A stretch of 64,000 bases of DNA from Saccharomyces uvarum (Eukaryota > Ascomycota > Saccharomycetes > Saccharomycetales > Saccharomycetaceae), in contig OX365942.1 in assembly GCA_947243795.1 (NCBI GenBank), positions 310,001-374,000 of the forward strand, in the 5' to 3' direction. Made by a program: the position numbers and the translations under genes. Within the stretch, counting starts at the first letter, position 1; each line of letters starts with the position of its first letter. Below are positions 18,486 to 28,161 of this stretch, piece by piece. The notes under the pieces were generated by a model. The model did not search any database, had not been told where the DNA came from, and saw only the letters and a program-made list of their open reading frames with translations.

Positions 18486-19109
18486 TCACACATAGTTTTT
18501 TTGGCGACTACTGAAAAAAAATTGAATAATCAAAGCTTGCACTATACTAATGCCGACCATTACTCCCATAATCAATAATGATAGCCACGTTAACCTTGAT
18601 TCTGTAGAGCTTACTGTGTACATGTTTCTCCATTCTCTAGCCCTTAAATAGTCCATCGTTTTCATGATCTTATTCAGGTTTCTGTCAATCTCTTCGATGG
18701 CATTATTGGCGATGATATCCTCTTTCCTTTCGTGAGAGGAAACAGTTTCCTTTTCCTTTTCTAGGGTTATTTCGACCTTTTTTGGGGAAGTACCATAATT
18801 ATTACTCAAACAGAAAGTATATTTACCCACACCAAACGATTTCAGTAAAAAATCAGAGTGTTTCTTTTGTCTTTCAGTAACAATGACAGAGCCATCAGGG
18901 GCGGTAATGTCGAAATCTATCTCAAAGTTCCCACCAGTCAAGACCTGATAACTGACCACAAGCACATCCTCGTCAGAGAACAAATCATAGTAGAGACATT
19001 CTTTGGTGAAAGCAGGTAAAGAAATGCCTATAGGAGCATAGTTGGAGGAAAATGCATGAGCGAACAAGGATGAAGTAAACAAAGTCGCGATCAGAGCACA
19101 AATACGCAT
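18486..19109 (-). CDS. ERP4: p24-family ER-Golgi cargo protein Erp4
   Basis: A 207-residue type I membrane protein of the p24 family, which helps package cargo into COPII vesicles. It has a signal peptide (1 to about 19), a GOLD domain with paired cysteines (CLYYDL and YTFCLSN), a short coiled coil around the NAIEEIDRNLNKI segment, one membrane span (LLIMGVMVGISIVQALIIQ) and a tail FFFSSRQKNYV carrying a phenylalanine sorting signal. The ATG at 19107-19109 gives the same N-terminus and length as S. cerevisiae Erp4 (YOR016C). An in-frame ATG at 19134-19136 would add nine residues before the signal peptide and is less likely. Confidence 0.95.
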   Translation of the reverse strand: MRICALIATLFTSSLFAHAFSSNYAPIGISLPAFTKECLYYDLFSDEDVLVVSYQVLTGGNFEIDFDITAPDGSVIVTERQKKHSDFLLKSFGVGKYTFCLSNNYGTSPKKVEITLEKEKETVSSHERKEDIIANNAIEEIDRNLNKIMKTMDYLRAREWRNMYTVSSTESRLTWLSLLIMGVMVGISIVQALIIQFFFSSRQKNYV

Positions 19110-19421
19110 AATTCCTAGCGATGATTGAGAACCCATACTTACCACTAAAACGCACTGAATCCACCGAAAGTACTTGAAATGAAAGCTTAAAAGGCGTCTT
19201 CGGCGTAGAGATAGGTGCTCTTAACAGACATATCAGATTCTTGAAGGAATCACGTCAAAAAATGAAAACTAGTAAAAAAAACACAACTACATAGTAAAGC
19301 GCGTTTCCATAAAATGCCGTTGGCTAACAAGAAACGGATAGGTAAAATTGTGACGTTTATAAAAAAGTAGGCAGAGCACACAAGGAGCCACACTGTACCT
19401 GATACATCTGAAGTGTTTGTG
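19110..19421. promoter_or_regulatory. ERP4/PET127 divergent promoter region
   Basis: About 310 bp between two divergent starts. I can assign no specific site. Confidence 0.4.
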
Positions 19422-21749
19422 ATGAGTTTTTGCGGCTATAATCTTCTGTCCAGGCGTCTTTCTGTCCAGACCTGGAGCATAGGTGGCGGTAGTAGAGGCT
19501 GCCATCAGCGATGGATTAGCAATACAAGTGCTGCTTTCACAGATGCTATCAACGAGGGACCCCCCCCTAACAAGTTACATTCCGACCTGCATAGCGCCCT
19601 GCAAATGGTTGATGAAATATACGATACAAATACTGCAGCGGAGGACATTAATGACAAGGGCAAGGAAGGTAGACAGAAATATACCCAAGAGATGGACAAG
19701 GCCATTAATCTGCTTAAAACAAACATAAAGAAGGAACATAGACAAAGTAAATATTTGAAGCCCACAAGAGCACGAGCACGAGCACGAACGCGCCCTGTTA
19801 GAGGGTCATACACTTTTCAGATAAATGCCCAAAAAGTTAGGCATACATTAGTACCTTACAATCAACAAGGGTCTCATAAGCCACCTGAGATAGCCCATGG
19901 GCTGAGTAGAGTGCTGTACCAACCTTTATCGTTACAAAAATTGAGAGATAATAGAAGCGGAATGTATAATTTTGACCCTGCAGTGGAGAATATCAATCCA
20001 AATTTTTTGGAGAAGAAAAGTGAAGAAGGTATAAATGTGAGCTCTCCTGGGAGTGAACAAACGAAACCAATTTTTATCACACCTCATAGGGATGAATCTC
20101 TGTTGAAGGTTGCCAACGAACACAAAAAGAAATACATTTCCTCATCAAGTTCTATGACCTCGATACTTTCTCAATTGCATTACCTTCTTTCTAATTTTAG
20201 AAGGTTGAACATCATTGATTCTTCAATATCTAGGAACTTCCCCCAAAAAAATTGCAATTATTCAGAAAGTGCATATTTTCCATCAACAGTTATTCTAAGG
20301 AAGAAAAAAAACGGCGTTTGTTCTATCGATTCGGATCGAAGTCTGGATAGAGAAATGGTTCTCTCTGTACTGGGACATTATCTTGAAGATTTCTTAACGA
20401 AAAAGTCACCTAACAGTTCACAAGCTGAAAACTACCATTATTCTAGCATAGACGAATTCATTGTGAGATCTCAATTAGATGCGTACGATCCAAATCTACC
20501 TGGTACGGGTGTTTTTGATCTTAAGACTAGGGCTGTTTCTGCTATAAGGTATGATTTGTCACATGTAGAGAATAACAATAACCAAACTGGATATGAGATA
20601 GACAGGGTTTATGGCGAATTTGAATCATTGGAAAGGGAATATTTTGAATTGATAAGGTCTGCACTTTTGAAATATTCTTTACAGGCTAGGATTGGCAAAA
20701 TGGACGGTATATTTGTTGCATACCACAACATCTCTAAAATGTTTGGATTCCAATATCTGCCTTTGGATGAGTTAGATTACATAATACATTCTTCATTCAA
20801 CGACAGATTCGATAGTTTATTAGAGCAGAAGAATGAAATCATGAAAGGCATATATGGTGAAGAAGAGTACATTTTACGCTACAGTAGGAACGACAAAGAG
20901 ATTGCCTCCTCGGTGGCTAATAGAGAATTTAAAATGTCAATGAATTTGTTTGGCAATGTTTTGAAACACGTTGAGAAATTACTGAACTCAAACAATACAA
21001 GCTGGGAAAAGTGTAAAATAATGCTCAAAACTGAAGTTGAAGAAAAACAGCTGAAAAACGGCCGCTTCTTTAACGAGCCGGTGCTAAATATTATTGCCCT
21101 GCCACTATCATCTGGGTATGAAGATAAATCGCTACTGGTAAAGGAGGCTTCAAACGAACAATTGACAAAAGAGCTAACGAACCTTCGCCTATATAATGAA
21201 AATCTTTTAGAAGAGAGATTAGATTTGTTGGTTGGCTTTAAGGTAAACGTCAGGCATTTCTACCATCATCACCCTAGTACTATGAATCTGCCAACATTTG
21301 CTTCGAAAAAGAAAGACATTCTGGACCCCGATGCCCGTGAATATATTTCTGACATAATGAAACGTGATTGGTATAAGGATATACGATCCACACAAACTCC
21401 GAACTTTTTCCATGCATCTGATGTTTCCACTTGGGAGGTCAGTTCTACCTTTACAGATATCATCGATAAGCAAGAGTTAAGGAGTTTATACCTGAAATAT
21501 CTAGATGTCAAGTTAAACGCGTTGAAAAATCAAGTCATTACACGTCAGGAACCAGACACATCCCGAAAGGATGAAATTGTAAATCGGATCAAAAATTTGC
21601 AAACCCGCAAGAAACACAGCAGTAATACAAGTCACAAGAAATCATTAAATTTTGGTCCTTCACGACTACAAACCAAGCTGCGTGCATACGCCAAAAAGGG
21701 CGCTATACGAAGAAATTTTTTGGAAAGTAGTGCCAAGTTGCATGCCTAA
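19422..21749 (+). CDS. PET127: Mitochondrial RNA-processing protein Pet127
   Basis: A 775-residue mitochondrial membrane-associated protein needed for 5'-end processing of mitochondrial mRNAs and rRNA in S. cerevisiae, where Pet127 is about 800 residues. The N-terminus is basic and lacks acids (MSFCGYNLLSRRLSVQTW), as expected for a presequence. The middle holds the conserved block around residues 360-420 (DEFIVRSQLDAYDPNLPGTG, FDLKTRAVSAIRYD). The family is nuclease-like (PD-(D/E)XK-related), and FDLKTR could be part of that core. The C-terminus is very basic. An arginine/alanine run (RARARARTR) lies near residue 118. The ATG at 19422 is used rather than a GTG nine bases upstream. It sits between ERP4 and ROD1 as on chromosome XV. 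Confidence 0.93.
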   Translation: MSFCGYNLLSRRLSVQTWSIGGGSRGCHQRWISNTSAAFTDAINEGPPPNKLHSDLHSALQMVDEIYDTNTAAEDINDKGKEGRQKYTQEMDKAINLLKTNIKKEHRQSKYLKPTRARARARTRPVRGSYTFQINAQKVRHTLVPYNQQGSHKPPEIAHGLSRVLYQPLSLQKLRDNRSGMYNFDPAVENINPNFLEKKSEEGINVSSPGSEQTKPIFITPHRDESLLKVANEHKKKYISSSSSMTSILSQLHYLLSNFRRLNIIDSSISRNFPQKNCNYSESAYFPSTVILRKKKNGVCSIDSDRSLDREMVLSVLGHYLEDFLTKKSPNSSQAENYHYSSIDEFIVRSQLDAYDPNLPGTGVFDLKTRAVSAIRYDLSHVENNNNQTGYEIDRVYGEFESLEREYFELIRSALLKYSLQARIGKMDGIFVAYHNISKMFGFQYLPLDELDYIIHSSFNDRFDSLLEQKNEIMKGIYGEEEYILRYSRNDKEIASSVANREFKMSMNLFGNVLKHVEKLLNSNNTSWEKCKIMLKTEVEEKQLKNGRFFNEPVLNIIALPLSSGYEDKSLLVKEASNEQLTKELTNLRLYNENLLEERLDLLVGFKVNVRHFYHHHPSTMNLPTFASKKKDILDPDAREYISDIMKRDWYKDIRSTQTPNFFHASDVSTWEVSSTFTDIIDKQELRSLYLKYLDVKLNALKNQVITRQEPDTSRKDEIVNRIKNLQTRKKHSSNTSHKKSLNFGPSRLQTKLRAYAKKGAIRRNFLESSAKLHA

Positions 21750-22304
21750 GGAAGGATTTTTAGCGCTAGAAACTTAATGTGAGCGAAAACAGTTTAACCT
21801 CATAAGTGTTTTCTCTTGCAATTTTTTCAGCTCATGTAACTATTGTATATTTTTACAAATACTAATATATACCACACCATTCTTGTAAGTACAAACCATT
21901 TCTATCATTGACAGCTCTCGAGATGGCCGATATTCTAGCCATATGTGTATTCTTAGATGACTTTGAGAGAAGGCTTCTAAATCTACAAGAAATGGCTTAT
22001 TTTAACCAGGCAAAAAAACCGCTCATTACGCTCGTAATTCTGGAATGAAACTCTCTAGATGAACAGTCCATTAGGCAACTTGCGGTCCCCCTCTCCTCAG
22101 TAATCGCGGGCATGTTTTTTTGCTTAGACAGCCTCTTGCATTTTTCAGCATTTCTTCTTCATTGCTTAACCGGAAAAAAACAGAAAAGGGGTCCCCTTTT
22201 CAAAAGAAGTATGTGAACGAGATGCGAATCTGATATAGATAACGAGTAGAGAGATCATCCTAGTTTCCACCTATCACTCGCTCCTCCCTTCATATAAGTA
22301 ACAG
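21750..22304. promoter_or_regulatory. PET127 3' flank and ROD1 promoter
   Basis: 555 bp. AT-rich terminator-like DNA comes first, then a GC-richer stretch with GGTCCCC near 22080 and GGTCCCCTTTTC near 22190. Either could be a stress or Mig1-type element, but I cannot assign one with confidence. No gene seen. Confidence 0.4.
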
Positions 22305-24806
22305 ATGTTTTCATCTTCTTCTCGATCTTCGAAAGAGCCATTATTGTTTGACATTAGACTAAGAAGTTTAGATAATGATGTTTTGCTAATAAAAGGTCCA
22401 CCAGACGAGGCATCCTCTGTGCTACTATCTGGTACTATTGTCTTATCTATTACGGAACCTATCCAAATTAAATCTCTAGCTTTAAGACTCTTCGGAAAAT
22501 TGAGGCTAAATGTTCCAACAGTTTTGCAAACTGCTAATGGTCCATATAAGCGATACTCCAAATTTGAAAGGAGTATATACTCTCATTTTTGGGACGATTT
22601 CAATATAAAGAATTATTTCCAAAACTTGTATGACAATCATAATAATGGTAAAATAACTATTTCTAGTAAATCCTCAACAAATATAGCGACTCTGCCAAAA
22701 AGGACAAGAGCTCTTTCTAGTACATCATTAATATCAAATAATGGACAAACAAGTACGAATAAAAACTATCACACCTTGGTAAAAGGTAACTATGAGTTCC
22801 CCTTTAGCGCAATAATTCCAGGCTCGTTGGTAGAAAGTGTCGAAGGTCTACCAAATGCAGCCGTCACGTATACATTAGAAGCTACCATCGAGAGACCTAA
22901 ACAATCCGATTTAGTTTGTAAAAAGCATCTAAGAGTCATTCGAACATTAGCAACAGATGCGGTTGAATTATCTGAAACAGTATCCGTAGATAACTCATGG
23001 CCTGAAAAAGTTGATTATACGATCTCTATTCCAACTAAGGCGATTGCCATCGGGTCTTCCGCCATGATTGATATCTTGATTGTTCCCGTATTGAAGGGGC
23101 TAAAATTGGGTCCAGTTAGGATTACCTTAGTAGAAACTTCTCAGTACTGTGGTAGCTATGGGGGGATTATTAACCAAGATAGAGTGGTGACCAAGTTAAA
23201 ATTGAAAGATCCATTGAAGCACATTGCCCAAATAAAGAAGAAAAGAAGTTTGAATGAAACCAACGACGAGGATTTTGATACGAGCACTGGGGAGTTTCAA
23301 GACAAATGGGAAGTCCAAGCTTTGTTGAATATACCTGCAAGTTTGTCCAAGTGCTCTCAAGACTGCCGAATTTTATCTAATATCAAAGTTCGTCATAAGA
23401 TAAAATTTACTATAAGTTTACTTAATCCGGATGGCCATATTTCGGAATTGCGTGCGGCATTGCCTGTTCAATTATTCATTTCACCATTTGTTCCAGTTAA
23501 TGTAAAAACCTCTGATGTTATCGAGAGAACGCTTAAGACATTTGGTCCTTCATATCAGGCCACAACCCAAAACGATAGCTCATTTAGTAACAAAAGATTT
23601 ATAGATAATACTGAAGAAGACGTTATTTTCCAAAGATCTGTATCTGAGTTACAATTGTCTTCGATGCCGACTATAGTATCTGGTTCCAATATAAATGCTC
23701 AAAATTTAGATGCAGAAACTTCGACAACTAATGATGCGGCTATGGTAGCCAGTCTAATGGTACCTCCTAACTACGGAAATCATGTTTATGATCGTGTATA
23801 TGGTGAAACAACCAATCAAAACAAAATTTCGACACCAGCGCCGCCAACTGCCATCGAGCCACAAGTCCTTGACGATATCCAAAACTTGTATATCTCGGAT
23901 AGCAACGATACTAACAATACTACTTCGGCACGAAATCCTGAAATTAGAATCGATGATAACTGTGACTCGCACGGCAACAGCGTCAATAATAGTAGCTCGA
24001 ATTTGGTTATTAATTTTTTGACAGTTAATGATAACAGCAACAGCGCCATCGGAAATAGATATAATAGTAACACTAATACAGGACTGAATAGCCCTTCGTT
24101 GACTCCGAGCTTTGCTCACTTATCGAGAAGAAATTCTTACAGTCGGCAAACTTCATCTACATCTTTAAAGAACGATCTAGAACTTACGACTTTAAGTAGA
24201 GTACCTTCATATGACAAAGCCATGAAATCCGACATGATCGGTGAAGATTTACCACCCGCTTATCCAGAAGAAGAACTTGGTTCTCAACAAAACAAGAAAA
24301 TCGAGTTAGAAAGACCACAAATTCTACATCATAAGTCTACATCGTCTTTATTGCAATTTCCAGGTTCAAGTAAAACTTCCAATAATCTAAAAAGCTCGTC
24401 CAGCAAAACTAACTTGTCTCATTCTCCATTACCAAAAATTAACAATACCTCCTCGGTATCATTACAACAACTGACAAGGAGCAACACGGATAGCTCCTTT
24501 AATTTAAATCTATCTTTCATGGCCCCAAAAAGCAATTCGGCAAGTAGACACTTTTCATTCAATATGACACCATCGTTGGCTACTAATTCAAATAACAATA
24601 GTCAAAACAATCTATACGTTAGTAACGCTGAGCTTGCTTCTGATGCGGCTCAATCAAGGCCGGAAGAAAACTACATGGGATCAGTCGAAACTCAGAGATC
24701 ACGCTCCTCATCAATCAGGAGTAATAACAGTAACTCGCCATCTAGACAAAAGACCGGTTCGTTTTCCAACTTCATGGAGATGTTCACAAGACGAGACCGC
24801 GGATAA
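22305..24806 (+). CDS. ROD1: Alpha-arrestin Rod1 (Rsp5 adaptor)
   Basis: An 833-residue alpha-arrestin that recruits the ubiquitin ligase Rsp5 to nutrient transporters such as hexose and lactate carriers, driving their endocytosis. The arrestin N and C folds occupy about residues 15-400. Two PY motifs bind Rsp5 WW domains: PPNY at 487-490 and PPAY at 650-653. The rest of the C-terminal half is disordered, Ser/Asn-rich, with many RRNSYS/RTSS-type sites that fit Snf1 phospho-control. S. cerevisiae Rod1 (YOR018W, 837 residues) is clearly the orthologue rather than the paralogue Rog3. It is the last chromosome XV-type gene before the junction; S. cerevisiae has YOR019W next, which is absent here. 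Confidence 0.96.
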   Translation: MFSSSSRSSKEPLLFDIRLRSLDNDVLLIKGPPDEASSVLLSGTIVLSITEPIQIKSLALRLFGKLRLNVPTVLQTANGPYKRYSKFERSIYSHFWDDFNIKNYFQNLYDNHNNGKITISSKSSTNIATLPKRTRALSSTSLISNNGQTSTNKNYHTLVKGNYEFPFSAIIPGSLVESVEGLPNAAVTYTLEATIERPKQSDLVCKKHLRVIRTLATDAVELSETVSVDNSWPEKVDYTISIPTKAIAIGSSAMIDILIVPVLKGLKLGPVRITLVETSQYCGSYGGIINQDRVVTKLKLKDPLKHIAQIKKKRSLNETNDEDFDTSTGEFQDKWEVQALLNIPASLSKCSQDCRILSNIKVRHKIKFTISLLNPDGHISELRAALPVQLFISPFVPVNVKTSDVIERTLKTFGPSYQATTQNDSSFSNKRFIDNTEEDVIFQRSVSELQLSSMPTIVSGSNINAQNLDAETSTTNDAAMVASLMVPPNYGNHVYDRVYGETTNQNKISTPAPPTAIEPQVLDDIQNLYISDSNDTNNTTSARNPEIRIDDNCDSHGNSVNNSSSNLVINFLTVNDNSNSAIGNRYNSNTNTGLNSPSLTPSFAHLSRRNSYSRQTSSTSLKNDLELTTLSRVPSYDKAMKSDMIGEDLPPAYPEEELGSQQNKKIELERPQILHHKSTSSLLQFPGSSKTSNNLKSSSSKTNLSHSPLPKINNTSSVSLQQLTRSNTDSSFNLNLSFMAPKSNSASRHFSFNMTPSLATNSNNNSQNNLYVSNAELASDAAQSRPEENYMGSVETQRSRSSSIRSNNSNSPSRQKTGSFSNFMEMFTRRDRG

Positions 24807-25927
24807 ACCATTTCCTATTTCCCTTACATCCGTCCGAACTTTAACATGCAAACTATAAGTAGTCAACGTATATCTGTACAGCTAGGCATATATATTATGA
24901 TTAAATAATCAAATGTATCATACAGTTTAAAATGACACTAAGAATCAGTTGAGTGTCTTCGGGGTGGTGTATTTGTCTCATTACGTCGCCTCCCGGAAGT
25001 TCCACGTTTATCTCTATAAATGGGATTATGGTAACCAAGGCGAAAAGGTTTTTGCCAAGAAATTTGTATGCTTACGTAATATTGCCTTATCCCACCTGCA
25101 CTTTAAAACAATAGAAAGCGGAAGGAGGCCGGCTTTGGGAAACGCAAAAGTAGAAACAAATGCGAAACCAATTAGAAAGGTCTCTGCAGTGCCGATCTGG
25201 TCTCATTCGCACACATTTGCTACTACTCCAAGGGCTACTACCAAAAATCAAAATCGTTTGGTTAAAGTCTATATTATTTAAGATCTATTCAATGTTGTCT
25301 ACCCTAAATGTTGCCCACAGGTCTCTATATTTTGTACCTACGATATCTCTTAAGTGCAAACCCCGGAAATTACTTTCCTTCAATAGTTGCGAATCCCTGC
25401 TGCTAAAAGAATTTGGGGCTTCTTGCTCGATGGCCCTACTTTTTCTGCGTAAGTAATCAAGTGTCGCTCTACAGTATGTCCAGATTAACCGATATGGCTT
25501 AGTATGTAATAGATTTGAGAAATCATTGTTCAAGTCTGTATTCGGTTCGTAACCTATATTATTCATTCGTTTGGGTGCCTCCTGTACATATTTTGAGGAG
25601 AGAATGCTATACTTCTGCAACTTCAAGATAGCCGAAATTTCCTGTGGTAATTTTGAGTTTTCATTATTTTCTGCAATGGTAAACCAGTTTTCATTTGTAT
25701 TTAAAAGAGTTGCCGCTGCCGCTCCATCATACCTTTGATATTGAATAAACTGAATATTCTCTTTTTAAGTTACGCGCAAGCAACCAAGAACTTGAGAACA
25801 AGTTACGTAATATCTGTTCCAACCAATCATAACAACACCGCTCTTCCAAATACACTCGAAGTGTTGGATGAATGGTGTCATACTAAGGCAAATACACACA
25901 TAAGAGGTCCAATTTTCAAGAAGTTCT
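24807..25927. other. Chromosome XV/VIII-type synteny junction
   Basis: To the left, gene order follows S. cerevisiae chromosome XV up to YOR018W. To the right it follows chromosome VIII from the tRNA-Gln and YHR015W. The break must lie in this 1.1-kb gap. The gap holds the ROD1 3' end, some 350 bp with no gene (GC-richer, with a CTATAAATGG TATA-like motif near 25014), and an orphan minus-strand frame. I see no LTR at the break. Confidence 0.8.
25285..25764 (-). pseudogene. Orphan C-terminal gene fragment without a start codon
   Basis: A minus-strand frame open for 159 codons, from just after a TAA (25765-25767) to a TAG ending at 25285. Its composition is protein-like: QYQRYDGAAAATLL, LPQEISAILKLQKY, LIWTYCRATLDYLRRKS, LRDIVGTKYRDLW. 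There is no in-frame ATG in the first 75 codons, so it reads as the C-terminal part of a gene whose start is lost. I see no clear 3' splice site with a TACTAAC box upstream that would supply a first exon. No S. cerevisiae neighbour (YOR019W or SPO13, both plus-strand) fits it by strand. I do not recognise the family. It could be a relic cut by the rearrangement, or a chance frame. Confidence 0.5.
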
Positions 25928-25999
25928 GGTCCTATAGTGTAGTGGTTATCACTTTCGGTTTTGATCCGGACAACCCCGGTTCGAATCCGGGTAGGACCT
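25928..25999 (+). tRNA. tQ(UUG): tRNA-Gln (anticodon UUG)
   Basis: A 72-nt gene starting GGTCCTATAG and ending TAGGACC plus discriminator T. The acceptor stem pairs GGTCCTA with TAGGACC. The anticodon stem encloses TTTTGAT, giving UUG. The T arm reads GGTTCGAATCC. No intron. A T run (ATTTTTTTC) right after it is a Pol III terminator. The corresponding tRNA lies just upstream of MIP6 on S. cerevisiae chromosome VIII and is the first chromosome VIII-type marker after the junction. Confidence 0.97.
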
Positions 26000-26047
26000 C
26001 ATTTTTTTCAAAAAAAAGATAACTCGTGTGTCACAAATTCAATGTTT

Positions 26048-26056
26048 GGCGGCGGC
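26048..26056 (+). promoter_or_regulatory. URS1-like GC element upstream of MIP6
   Basis: GGCGGCGGC lies about 120 bp before the MIP6 ATG in otherwise AT-rich DNA. It resembles the core of the Ume6 site URS1 (GGCGGCTA). MIP6 is a sporulation-expressed gene in S. cerevisiae, so meiotic control is plausible. Motif evidence only. Confidence 0.35.
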
Positions 26057-26172
26057 ATCTTTAAATGAGTTTTATTTTTATGGCATTTTAGCATTTAAGA
26101 CATATTATTAACCATGAAACGGACACCAAAGATAGAAGGTATAGAAGTACTAGATAAGTCTTTGAAGGAAAA

Positions 26173-28161
26173 ATGTCGAATTCTCAAGGTAATGTACTGA
26201 ACAATATCTCCTTAAATAGCAAGCAGAATCTGAGATCAGTTCCTAAAACTAGTTCAAAAGTAAAGGTTGTGAAAGAAAAAAGCTTCAAGGTGATGTCCAC
26301 CGAAACGCAAGAACGTGAGCAAGGAACTGGCTATAAGCGTAAAGATTTGCAATTGAAAGAGTTCAGAATCAAAGGCCAGACCTATTTCAAAAATGATGAG
26401 TGCAAGAGTGCAAGTCAGGAAACGAAAGAGCAGTTACAAACGCAAAAAAAGCTAGTCTCTGGAATGTACAATGTAAAAGAAAGTTCAGAAAAAAAATATT
26501 CAAAGGCGCCAAAGGTTAGTTCACTTTTCATAGGAAAGTTAAAACCGACGGTCACTGAAGAAACGCTAAAGCAAACCTTCAAAAAGTATCAATCTTTTGA
26601 ATCCGCTAAATTATGTCGTGATTTTCTCACCAAGAAATCGTTGGGATATGGGTATTTAAACTTCAAAAATGAAGGGGATGCCGATGCTGCTAAAAAGGAT
26701 TTCAACTATACGTTATTCTTTGGCCAAGAGGTTAAAATCATGCCATCAATGAAAAATACATTATTTAGGAAAAATATCGGAACAAACGTCTTTTTTTCAA
26801 ATTTACCTCTAGATAATCCTCAACTGACGACCAGATCATTTTATCTAATAATGATTGAGTACGGAAACGTACTTTCATGTCTTCTAGAAAAAAGAAAGGA
26901 CATAGGATTTGTTTATTTTGACAACGATATTTCCGCAAGAAATGTAATTAAAAAATATAATAACCAGGAATTTTTTGGAAATAAAGTTATATGTGGAATA
27001 CACTTTGATAAAGAGGTAAGAAGAAGACCGGAATTTACTAAAAGGAAAAGAATGATTGGTTCCGACATTGTTATTGAAGATGAATTGTCAATTGGTAAAA
27101 ATTTGCCAGATAATACTCCTTTAAAAACAATACTCGTCAAAAATTTACCAACGAAAACAACACAAGAAGAAGTGCTAGATTTCTTTAGTTCCAGCGGCCC
27201 TGTCAAGTCTGTATTTATCTCTCGAAAACAAGGAAATAAGCCACCTACGGCATTTGTTACATATAAAAATGAAAAAGATTCTGAAAGAGCACAAAAAGAT
27301 TTGGACAAAACAGTCTTCAAAGGCCAAACTATTTGGGTGGGTCCTGCCAAAGATAAATATAGTCAAAATAAAAACGGGATAAACAAGAAGACAAAGATTT
27401 ACTTGAAAAGTTTAAGCTTCAATTGCAACAAGGAATTTCTTTCCCAACTTTGCTTACAAGAGAGAATAAAATATAGTGAGATTAAAATCACAAATTATAA
27501 CTCATCTAATTGGACATTTTCTGGATACGTTGAATGTGTTTCCAGTAGTGAAGCTGAGAAACTATTTAAAATTCTAGATAGGAGACTTATTGGAAGTAGT
27601 CTGGTTGAAGCGTCATGGACAAGAAATTATGGTCATACATTTGATGAAATTGGTTATAATGATAATGACAACAGTAATATCTCAATCAACACTAGCTCTA
27701 TGTTGCGTTTTCATTATCCACAGCAGCATCCTGCTTACCAGATGGGACTACCATCACAGTTTCTACAACAAATATCCCCTTTTCCATCGTATTCGAATTC
27801 ATGTACAAACATGAACTCCCTCGTAGCGACGCCAATGAAACCTCATCCTACATTTGACCTAACTTCGAGTAACAGTAACGAAAAAATGCAACCTATTAGA
27901 GAATGTAAACAAGGAAATGAAGAGATCTTGGAGTCATTAAAAAAAGTCATAAAGAGAAATTTGCGCCACATAAATGTTACCGGCTTGAGTAAAGGAGAAA
28001 ACTTGCGCGGTATTTCAGAGTTTATTTTTGAAGTCTTTTGGGATCATGATTCTGGAAGGTTAGCTCACTTTTTGTTATTAACAAATAATTCACTCGAATC
28101 ACAGAAGAACTTACAAAAACAAATCATCAAGGCTGCTGAAAGTCTTGGATTTTCAGTTTAA
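26173..28161 (+). CDS. MIP6: RNA-binding protein Mip6 (Mex67 interactor)
   Basis: A 662-residue protein with four RNA-recognition motifs, a paralogue of Pes4, which binds the mRNA exporter Mex67. RRM1 lies at about 115-185 (LFIGKLKP and LGYGYLNF), RRM2 at about 205-275 (VFFSNLPL and IGFVYFDN), RRM3 at about 318-390 (ILVKNLPT and TAFVTYKN) and RRM4 at about 408-485 (IYLKSLSF). The first 110 residues are basic and disordered. The last 80 (EEILESLKKVIKRNLRHINV onward) are helical and might be a peptide-binding tail like that of poly(A)-binding proteins, but that is inference. S. cerevisiae Mip6 (YHR015W) has 659 residues. Confidence 0.95.
   Translation: MSNSQGNVLNNISLNSKQNLRSVPKTSSKVKVVKEKSFKVMSTETQEREQGTGYKRKDLQLKEFRIKGQTYFKNDECKSASQETKEQLQTQKKLVSGMYNVKESSEKKYSKAPKVSSLFIGKLKPTVTEETLKQTFKKYQSFESAKLCRDFLTKKSLGYGYLNFKNEGDADAAKKDFNYTLFFGQEVKIMPSMKNTLFRKNIGTNVFFSNLPLDNPQLTTRSFYLIMIEYGNVLSCLLEKRKDIGFVYFDNDISARNVIKKYNNQEFFGNKVICGIHFDKEVRRRPEFTKRKRMIGSDIVIEDELSIGKNLPDNTPLKTILVKNLPTKTTQEEVLDFFSSSGPVKSVFISRKQGNKPPTAFVTYKNEKDSERAQKDLDKTVFKGQTIWVGPAKDKYSQNKNGINKKTKIYLKSLSFNCNKEFLSQLCLQERIKYSEIKITNYNSSNWTFSGYVECVSSSEAEKLFKILDRRLIGSSLVEASWTRNYGHTFDEIGYNDNDNSNISINTSSMLRFHYPQQHPAYQMGLPSQFLQQISPFPSYSNSCTNMNSLVATPMKPHPTFDLTSSNSNEKMQPIRECKQGNEEILESLKKVIKRNLRHINVTGLSKGENLRGISEFIFEVFWDHDSGRLAHFLLLTNNSLESQKNLQKQIIKAAESLGFSV

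Noticed and set aside
24949-25281. 110-codon plus-strand frame at the junction
   Set aside because: Starts with TTG, lacks any family feature and overlaps another frame; kept as noncoding.
24807-25284. LTR at the chromosome junction
   Set aside because: I looked for delta, sigma and tau landmarks and found none in this stretch.
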